Origin: Propionibacterium sp.
GTDB lineage: Bacteria; Actinomycetota; Actinomycetes; Propionibacteriales; Propionibacteriaceae
Length of the DNA: 10,886 bases
Reading direction: 5' to 3'
NCBI GenBank assembly: GCA_012514785.1
Contig: JAAYZP010000553.1
Location: 1 to 10,886, forward strand
Shown: positions 5,736-10,886 of the stretch, piece by piece
Numbering within the stretch: position 1 is the first letter of the stretch
How the letters are laid out: each line of letters starts with the position of its first letter
Made by a program: the position numbers and the translations under genes
Notes under the pieces: generated by a model
Database searches by the model: none
Told to the model about the DNA's origin: nothing
The model's input: the letters and a program-made list of their open reading frames with translations, nothing else

Positions 5736-7519
5736 TTCGCACCCACGACGCTGGCGCACTGCGCAAGGAACACATCGGGCAGGAGGTCGTCCTGGCGGGC
5801 TGGGTCGCCAAGCGGCGTGACCACGGCGGCGTCGCCTTCATCGATCTGCGCGACGCCTCGGGCCGTTCCCAGGTGGTCATCCGCGACGAGCTGCTCGAGG
5901 CCACCGGCGCCCACGACCTCCGCAACGAGTACTGCATCAAGGTCACCGGCGTCGTCGAGGAGCGCCCCGAGGGCAACGAGAACCCCGAATTGGCCACGGG
6001 CGAGATCGAGGTCGCGATCTCCGCGCTCGAAGTGCTCAACACGTCCGCCGCGCTGCCGTTCCAGATCGACGAGCGGGTGAGCGTCGGCGAGGAGGCCCGG
6101 CTCAAGCACCGCTACCTCGACCTGCGTCGGCCGGGGCCCAGCGCTAACCTGCGGCTGCGTTCGAAGGTCAACCAGGCGGCCCGGCGCGTGCTGGAGGCGG
6201 AGGACTTCGTCGAGATCGAGACGCCGACGCTGACCCGCTCCACCCCGGAGGGCGCCCGCGACTTCCTCGTGCCGGCGAGGCTCTCGCCCGGCTCCTGGTA
6301 TGCGCTGCCGCAGTCGCCCCAGCTGTTCAAGCAGCTGCTCATGGTGGCCGGCATGGAGCGCTACTACCAGATCGCACGTTGCTACCGCGACGAGGACTTC
6401 CGCGCCGACCGCCAGCCCGAGTTCACGCAGCTCGACATCGAGATGAGCTTCGTCGACCAGGAGGACGTGATCGCGCTCGCGGAGGACGTCATCAAGGAGG
6501 TCTGGCAGCTCATCGACGTCGACCTCGAGGCCCCGTTCGGCCGCCTGACCTACCACGACGCCATGAACCGCTACGGCTCCGACAAGCCCGACCTGCGCTT
6601 CGACCTGGAGATCACCGAGCTCACCGAGTATTTCAAGGACACGAGCTTCCGGGTGTTCCAGGCGCCCTACGTCGGCGCCATCGTGATGCCCGGGGGCGGC
6701 ACACAGCCTCGCCGCACGTTCGACGCCTGGCAGGAATGGGCCAAGCAGCGCGGCGCCAGGGGCCTCGCCTACGTCACCCTCGACGAGCAGGGGGAGTTGG
6801 GCGGTCCCGTCGCGAAGAACCTCTCCGAGACGGAACGCGCCGGCCTGGCCGAGGAGACGGGCGCGCAGCCGGGCGACTGCATCTTCTTCGCCGCCGGCGC
6901 CCGCACCGCCTCCCAGGGGCTGTTGGGCGCGGCGCGCAACGAGATCGCGGACCGCGTCGGGCTCATCGACGAGGACGCCTGGAGCTTCGTGTGGGTCGTC
7001 GACGCGCCCCTGTTCCAGCCCACGTCGGAGGCGCAGGCCGACGGTGACGTCGCCGTCGGCGGCGGGGCGTGGACCGCGGTGCACCACGCGTTCACCTCGC
7101 CCAAGCCGGAGCACCTGGACACCTTCGACACCGACCCGGGCGAGGCGCTGGCGTACGCGTACGACATCGTCTGCAACGGCAACGAGATCGGCGGCGGCTC
7201 GATCCGTATCCACCGCCGCGACGTGCAGGAGCGGGTGTTCAAGGTGATGGGCATCGGTGAGGCGGAGGCGCAGGAGAAGTTCGGCTTCCTGCTGGACGCG
7301 TTCGCCTTCGGCGCCCCGCCCCACGGCGGCATCGCGTTCGGCTGGGACCGGATCGTCGCACTGCTGAGCAAGTCCGACTCCATCCGCGACGTCATCGCGT
7401 TCCCGAAGTCGGGCGGCGGCTACGACCCGCTGACCCACGCTCCCGCACCGATCACGCCGCAGCAGCGCAAGGAGGCCGGCGTCGACTTCAAGCCGGAGAA
7501 GAAGGAAGCCACGGCCTGA
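5732..7519 (+). CDS. aspS: Aspartate--tRNA(Asp/Asn) ligase (AspRS, probably non-discriminating)
   Basis: A 595-residue bacterial-type class IIb synthetase. It has an N-terminal OB-fold anticodon-binding domain (about 1-105, with GWVAKRRDHGGVAFIDLRD at 23-41), motif 1 (FVEIETPTLTRSTPEG, 159-174), a QSPQLFKQ aspartate-site segment (194-201), motif 2 (RCYRDEDFRADRQPEF, 216-231), the bacterial GAD insertion (roughly 290-420) and motif 3 (GIAFGWDRIVALL, 533-545). His31 in RRDHGG and Gly81 in RPEGN match enzymes that charge both tRNA(Asp) and tRNA(Asn); discriminating E. coli AspRS has Leu at the first of these positions. The cell would then need GatCAB to convert Asp-tRNA(Asn), as is usual in Actinobacteria. 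The start is GTG with AAAGGA upstream. It is divergent from the asparaginase gene and convergent with the MFS gene 6 bp beyond its stop. Confidence 0.98.
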   Translation: MIRTHDAGALRKEHIGQEVVLAGWVAKRRDHGGVAFIDLRDASGRSQVVIRDELLEATGAHDLRNEYCIKVTGVVEERPEGNENPELATGEIEVAISALEVLNTSAALPFQIDERVSVGEEARLKHRYLDLRRPGPSANLRLRSKVNQAARRVLEAEDFVEIETPTLTRSTPEGARDFLVPARLSPGSWYALPQSPQLFKQLLMVAGMERYYQIARCYRDEDFRADRQPEFTQLDIEMSFVDQEDVIALAEDVIKEVWQLIDVDLEAPFGRLTYHDAMNRYGSDKPDLRFDLEITELTEYFKDTSFRVFQAPYVGAIVMPGGGTQPRRTFDAWQEWAKQRGARGLAYVTLDEQGELGGPVAKNLSETERAGLAEETGAQPGDCIFFAAGARTASQGLLGAARNEIADRVGLIDEDAWSFVWVVDAPLFQPTSEAQADGDVAVGGGAWTAVHHAFTSPKPEHLDTFDTDPGEALAYAYDIVCNGNEIGGGSIRIHRRDVQERVFKVMGIGEAEAQEKFGFLLDAFAFGAPPHGGIAFGWDRIVALLSKSDSIRDVIAFPKSGGGYDPLTHAPAPITPQQRKEAGVDFKPEKKEATA

Positions 7520-7534
7520 CGGCGGCTAACGCCG
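7520..7534. terminator. Short hairpin between convergent aspS and MFS gene
   Basis: CGGCG-GCTAA-CGCCG is a perfect 5-bp stem with a 5-nt loop. It starts right after the aspS stop and covers the MFS stop codon. There is no T-run. Its position between two convergent genes 6 bp apart suggests a bidirectional 3'-end structure, but it is short for a terminator. Confidence 0.35.
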
Positions 7535-8722
7535 GATGACGAGCAGCGTCGATGCCGAGGCGAGGGCCGCGAGGATCAGCATCCCCACCGCCATCGGCAT
7601 CGCGCTGGTCGTGTCGAACGTGCCGATCACGGGGCCCACCACCGCCGCTAGCCCCATGTTCGACGCACCCATCAACGACGCGGCGACGCCGGAGTTCTCG
7701 CGGTGGTTCGTCAGGGCCAGCACCTGCGCGTTGGGCATGCACGCTCCGAACCCCGTCGTGTAGACAAACATGAGCGGGACCAGCAGCCAGAGCGATCCGG
7801 ACAGCAGGCTCACCGTCACGAGCGCGACGCCCGATGCCACCATCACGCCGGCGCCGGCGCGCAGGATGCTCGACGAGCTGAGCCGGTGCAGCCGCGAGCC
7901 GAGCTGGACGCCGATCAGCACGCCGAAGGAGCACACGGCGAACACGGCGCCGTAGGCCTGGACGCCCAGCCCGTAGCCCTCCTGCAGCAGCACCGACGAC
8001 GTCGAGACGTAGGAGAAGAGCCCCGCGAACGCGAACGCGCCCGCCAGCAGCGCCCCGACGTACTGGCGGTCGCCCAGCACCACCCGGTAGGAGACCAGGA
8101 TGCTGCCGATGCCCCCGCTCGAGCGCTCACCGGCGGGGCGCGTCTCGACGAGGAACGCCGCGGACAGCGCGATGATCGTCGCGCCGTAGAGGGCCAGGGC
8201 CCAGAAGATGCCCCTCCAGTCCATGACGGCCACCATCCAGGAGCCGAAGATCGGGGCGACGATGGGCGCCAGACCGTTGATGAGCGCCAGGCGGGCCAGC
8301 ATACGCATCAGGCGCGAGCCGCTGAACAGGTCGCGTGCCATCGCCATCGCGACGACGGATCCGCCGGCCGCGCCGATGCCCTGCAGTGAGCGCATCGCGG
8401 CCAGGAACTCCAGGTTCGACGCGAGCGCGACGAGCACGGAAGCGGCGACGTGCAGCGTCGTCATCGCCATGAGCGGCAGCTTGCGTCCCACACGGTCGCT
8501 GACCGGGCCCACCAGCAGCTGGCCGACGGCGAACCCGATGACCGTCGCGGATAGCGTGAGCTGCACCTGGGGGTCGGTGAGGCCGAGGTCGAGCTTGATG
8601 GCGGGGAAGGCCGGCAGGTAGAGGTCGATCGTGAACGGGCCGAGACCCGTCAGCAGACCCAGCGTCACGATGATGGCGATCTTGCGCCGTCGGCTGTACC
8701 TGTCGCCGAGCTGCTTGGCCAC
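7526..8722 (-). CDS. MFS multidrug efflux transporter, Bcr/CflA family
   Basis: A 398-residue inner-membrane protein with about 12 hydrophobic helices, a proton-driven drug:H+ antiporter by family. The Bcr/CflA signature IDLYLPAFP is at residues 32-40. MFS motif A (GPVSDRVGRK, 72-81) lies in the loop between helices 2 and 3, motif B contains R111 (MRSLQGIGAAGG), and the motif C-like segment GLAPIVAPIFG (150-160) is in helix 5, marking an antiporter. A basic N-terminus (YSRRRK) precedes helix 1. The GTG start at 8722 is supported by GGGAGG 7 nt upstream. It is the last gene of the LLM-monooxygenase-MFS run, 36 bp after the monooxygenase stop, so it may export the product or substrate of those enzymes. 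The substrate is unknown. It converges on aspS. Confidence 0.93.
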   Translation of the reverse strand: MAKQLGDRYSRRRKIAIIVTLGLLTGLGPFTIDLYLPAFPAIKLDLGLTDPQVQLTLSATVIGFAVGQLLVGPVSDRVGRKLPLMAMTTLHVAASVLVALASNLEFLAAMRSLQGIGAAGGSVVAMAMARDLFSGSRLMRMLARLALINGLAPIVAPIFGSWMVAVMDWRGIFWALALYGATIIALSAAFLVETRPAGERSSGGIGSILVSYRVVLGDRQYVGALLAGAFAFAGLFSYVSTSSVLLQEGYGLGVQAYGAVFAVCSFGVLIGVQLGSRLHRLSSSSILRAGAGVMVASGVALVTVSLLSGSLWLLVPLMFVYTTGFGACMPNAQVLALTNHRENSGVAASLMGASNMGLAAVVGPVIGTFDTTSAMPMAVGMLILAALASASTLLVIRR

Positions 8723-8729
8723 GCGCGGG

Positions 8730-8735
8730 CCTCCC
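8730..8735 (-). promoter_or_regulatory. Ribosome binding site of the MFS transporter
   Basis: GGGAGG on the minus strand, 7 nt before the GTG at 8722. It supports the GTG start. Confidence 0.75.
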
Positions 8736-8755
8736 GTCTTGAATTGGACGGGCGG

Positions 8756-8761
8756 AGTCTA
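8756..8761 (-). promoter_or_regulatory. Possible internal -10 box before the MFS gene
   Basis: TAGACT on the minus strand begins with the TAG stop codon of the monooxygenase gene. It lies in the decamer GAGTAGACTC (8755-8764), the same ten bases as before aspS. It would allow the transporter to be expressed apart from the two oxidoreductases. The -10 match is good, but the overlap with a stop codon means chance cannot be excluded. Confidence 0.35.
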
Positions 8762-9925
8762 CTCCTGCGCGGCGAGTCGGCCGGCCAGCCGTCCGGCGCG
8801 TGTGGCGCCGACGGTGGACGCCGTCGATCCGTAGCCGACGAGGAAGACGCGCTCGTCGTCGGCGACGCGGACTTCGTCGGCCATCCGGACGCCGCCGCCC
8901 GCGCCGCGCAGCTTCAGCGGCGCGAGGTGGCGGAGCGCCGGCCGGAAGCCGGTGTTCCAGAAGATCACGTCCACCTCCAGCTCGTGGCCGGCGGGGAACG
9001 GGCGCCAGCTTTCCGGCAGCACGAGGTCGTCGTGCGCGGCGGGCCCGAGTCCCTCGGCGAGGTGGCTGTCGGGTTCGCCGAAGCGCACGCTCGTCGTGCC
9101 GACGCTGTCGATCATGCCGCGGCTCACCAGCAGCCCGTCCCGCACGCCCTCGACGTACGGCTCCCACAGGGGGATGCCGGTGGTGCGCACCACGGAGGCG
9201 GTGGGTTCGCCGGCGAACGTGCGCTCCTTGACCGCTCGCTCGACGGCCAGGCCCCAGCCGGCGTCGAAGCCGCGGTCGGTGAAGTTGGGAGGGCGCCGGG
9301 TGGCCCAGATGGTCTCCGTGTGCGGCGCGAGTTCCAGCAGGAACTGGACGGCGCTCAGGCCTCCGCCGACGACGAGGGTGCGCCTGCCGGCGAAGTCCTC
9401 GGCACGCGTGTAGCCGACGGTGTGCAGCTGCTCGCCTGCGAAGCTCCCGATGCCCGGGATGTGGGGGACGAACGGGTTCGTCCAGGTGCCGGTGGCGTTG
9501 AGCAGGCGGTCGGCGGTGAGGCTGCGCCGGCCGTCGGCGAGGTCGATCTCGATCGCGAGCGGGCCCTCGCGCAAGCCTTCGGGGGAGGTCACGCGGTGCA
9601 CCCGCGCGGGCCGGAGCATCGGCAGGCCGAACTCCTGCTCGTACTCGCCGTAGTACCGCTCCACGAGGACGGAGGCGGGCACCGTCTCGTCGGCGCGGCC
9701 GAAGGGCATGCCGGGAAGACTCGCGATGCCGTGGGCCTTGCCGAGGGTCAGCGAGTCCCAGCGGTGCCGCCAGGCGCCGCCGGCACCCTCGTTGGCGTCG
9801 AGGACGACGTAGTCCACCCAGGGTTTCAGGCCCCGGGTCTGCAGCGTGTGGGCTGCTGCGAGCCCGGCCTGCCCCGCTCCGACGATGACCGCCGGGTAGT
9901 GATCACGCAGCGAGGCCGCAGGCAT
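8759..9925 (-). CDS. FAD-dependent monooxygenase (FMO/Baeyer-Villiger-like NAD(P)-binding flavoprotein)
   Basis: A 388-residue two-dinucleotide-fold flavoprotein. The FAD-binding glycine motif GAGQAG is at residues 16-21, and the NADPH motif VVGGGLSA at 185-192. Between them lies an exact FMO fingerprint FxGxxxHxxxY (F162, G164, H168, Y172 in FAGEQLHTVGY). NATGTWTNP (143-151) precedes it, and NTGFRPAL (324-331) and VGYGSTAS (363-370) close the FAD site. The likely reaction is NADPH- and O2-dependent oxygenation of an N, S or carbonyl group; the substrate is unknown. No signal peptide is seen. ATG at 9925 lies inside the end of the LLM gene (23-nt overlap), which indicates translational coupling. 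The MFS gene follows 36 bp downstream. Confidence 0.92.
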   Translation of the reverse strand: MPAASLRDHYPAVIVGAGQAGLAAAHTLQTRGLKPWVDYVVLDANEGAGGAWRHRWDSLTLGKAHGIASLPGMPFGRADETVPASVLVERYYGEYEQEFGLPMLRPARVHRVTSPEGLREGPLAIEIDLADGRRSLTADRLLNATGTWTNPFVPHIPGIGSFAGEQLHTVGYTRAEDFAGRRTLVVGGGLSAVQFLLELAPHTETIWATRRPPNFTDRGFDAGWGLAVERAVKERTFAGEPTASVVRTTGIPLWEPYVEGVRDGLLVSRGMIDSVGTTSVRFGEPDSHLAEGLGPAAHDDLVLPESWRPFPAGHELEVDVIFWNTGFRPALRHLAPLKLRGAGGGVRMADEVRVADDERVFLVGYGSTASTVGATRAGRLAGRLAAQE

Positions 9926-10886
9926 CGGCCACCAACTCCAGGGAGCGCGTGCGGATCTCGGGATCGTGCGCGTAGGTGCAGGTGATGATCTCGTCGGCCC
10001 CGGTGGCTTCCTCGATCTCCGCCAGCGTGCGCGCGACGACGTCGGGTGTGCCGATGGCGCGCACCCGCAGCATGCGCTCCATCATGTCGAACTCCATCTG
10101 CGAGATGTCCGGGTCGAAGTCGCCGGGCGGCTGCAGGGGGAGCCGTCCGCCGGTGCGGCGCATGGACATGAACATCTTCTGCGTGGTGGTGAAGTAGTGC
10201 TCGGCCTTGCCGGGCTCCTCGTGGGCGAGCACGTTGACGCCCACCTGCACATAGGGCTCGCTGATCTGGGCGGTGGGGGCGTCGGGGTCGAAGTTGGCCC
10301 GGTAGATGGCGATCGCCTGCTCCATCATGTCCGGCGCGAAGTGGGACGCGAACGAGTAGGGCAGGCCGAGGATGGCAGCCATCTGGGCGCCCGCCGTCGA
10401 TGATCCGAGCATCCAGATCGGCACCTTGGTGCCCTGCGCGACGCCGACCTCGATGCCGCCGACCTGGCCGGCGTCGAACCACGTCTGCATCAGCCGGATG
10501 TTGGTCATGAAGTCCTGCGGCTCGGCGCCGGAGCGGGACAGCGCTTGCGCGGTCACGGGGTCGGTGCCGGGTGCGCGTCCGAGCCCGAGCTCGATGCGCC
10601 CGGGGTACATCTGCGCCAGCGTGCCGAAGTTCTCGACGACGTTGAGCGGGGAGTGGTTGGGCAGCATGATGCCGCCGGAGCCCACCTTGATCGTCTTGGT
10701 CCGTGCGGCGGCCTGGCCGATCAGCAGCGCCGTCGCCGACGACGCGACCGCCGCCGTGTTGTGGTGCTCGGCGTACCAGAGCCGCTCGTAGCCGAGCCCG
10801 TCGACGCGTTCGGCAGCATCCATGGAGGCCTCGATGGCCTCGTGGACGGGTTGGTCGGAGGACACGGACACGAGATCCAGGATCGA
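9903..10886 (-). CDS. LLM-class flavin-dependent oxidoreductase, MsnO8/YhbW-like (N-terminus cut by window edge)
   Basis: The luciferase-like monooxygenase fold is open to the right edge; 327 residues are visible, beginning SILDLVSVSSDQ. Family members start with about two to four residues before this strand, so the true ATG/GTG lies just outside, and the in-frame GTG at 10871 is not the start. Diagnostic segments are YAEHHN, GSGGIMLPNHSPLNVVENFG, PGRIELGLGRAPGTDP and the C-terminal EIEEATGADEII, all typical of luciferase-family oxidoreductase group 1. It should use FMNH2 supplied by a separate reductase and O2; the substrate is unknown. Its last 23 bases overlap the start of the FMO-like gene, so the two are coupled. 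It is the first visible gene of the three-gene run that ends in an efflux pump. Confidence 0.93.
   Translation of the reverse strand, partial: SILDLVSVSSDQPVHEAIEASMDAAERVDGLGYERLWYAEHHNTAAVASSATALLIGQAAARTKTIKVGSGGIMLPNHSPLNVVENFGTLAQMYPGRIELGLGRAPGTDPVTAQALSRSGAEPQDFMTNIRLMQTWFDAGQVGGIEVGVAQGTKVPIWMLGSSTAGAQMAAILGLPYSFASHFAPDMMEQAIAIYRANFDPDAPTAQISEPYVQVGVNVLAHEEPGKAEHYFTTTQKMFMSMRRTGGRLPLQPPGDFDPDISQMEFDMMERMLRVRAIGTPDVVARTLAEIEEATGADEIITCTYAHDPEIRTRSLELVADACGLAA

Noticed and set aside
4934..7438. Minus-strand open frame of 834 codons opposite aspS, running into the asparaginase region
   Set aside because: It is an antisense shadow of aspS caused by high GC at third positions. Its Arg/Ala/Leu/Glu-rich composition and the complete, conserved AspRS on the other strand rule it out.
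8127..9167. Minus-strand frame of 346 codons overlapping the MFS and monooxygenase genes
   Set aside because: Arg/Gly-rich shadow frame of two well-supported genes on the same strand.
8744..9985. Plus-strand open frame of 413 codons opposite the FMO-like gene
   Set aside because: Low-complexity composition with no recognisable fold. The opposite strand encodes a full flavoprotein with intact motifs.

Overview
This window is high-GC chromosomal DNA from an actinobacterium, most likely Propionibacteriales. The evidence is the very high GC at third codon positions, the use of GTG starts, apparent leaderless genes (a TANNNT -10 box ending 6-7 nt before the start codon), the gene order DUF349 / MBL-fold hydrolase / hisS / aspS, and actinobacterial-type sequences for both tRNA synthetases. 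The genus assignment is inference. There is no sign of a prophage, IS element, CRISPR array, tRNA or rRNA. Coding density is extreme: the longest gap between genes is 151 bp.

Layout from left to right. (1) 1-1018, minus: DUF349 protein, with its C-terminus running off the left edge. It is separated by only 30 bp from (2) 1049-1732, plus: MBL-fold metallohydrolase, which overlaps by one base with (3) hisS, 1732-3048. The 30-bp gap carries two back-to-back leaderless promoters. (4) Converging on hisS is a minus-strand run: asparaginase (4603-5580), alpha/beta hydrolase (3443-4516) and a small four-helix membrane protein (3032-3433), whose 3' end overlaps hisS by 17 bp. (5) 5732-7519, plus: aspS, divergent from the asparaginase gene. 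(6) 7526-10886, minus: a tight three-gene run read from the right edge, consisting of an LLM flavin-dependent oxidoreductase (start codon just outside the window), an FMO-like FAD monooxygenase and a Bcr/CflA-family MFS efflux pump.

How the genes may work together. hisS and aspS supply charged tRNAs. AspRS carries the His31/Gly81 pair typical of non-discriminating enzymes, so it probably also makes Asp-tRNA(Asn) for GatCAB. The divergent asparaginase makes the aspartate that AspRS uses. A 15-codon leader ORF containing three consecutive Asp codons overlaps the asparaginase start by 4 nt, has its own leaderless-type promoter, and could link asparaginase translation to Asp-tRNA supply. aspS has a 5' leader hairpin and a 9-codon ORF that also overlaps its start by 4 nt. 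This aspartate node is the most interesting part of the window. The LLM-FMO-MFS run looks like an oxidise-and-export cassette of unknown substrate. The rest is ordinary conserved chromosome, and I see no clear large undescribed system.
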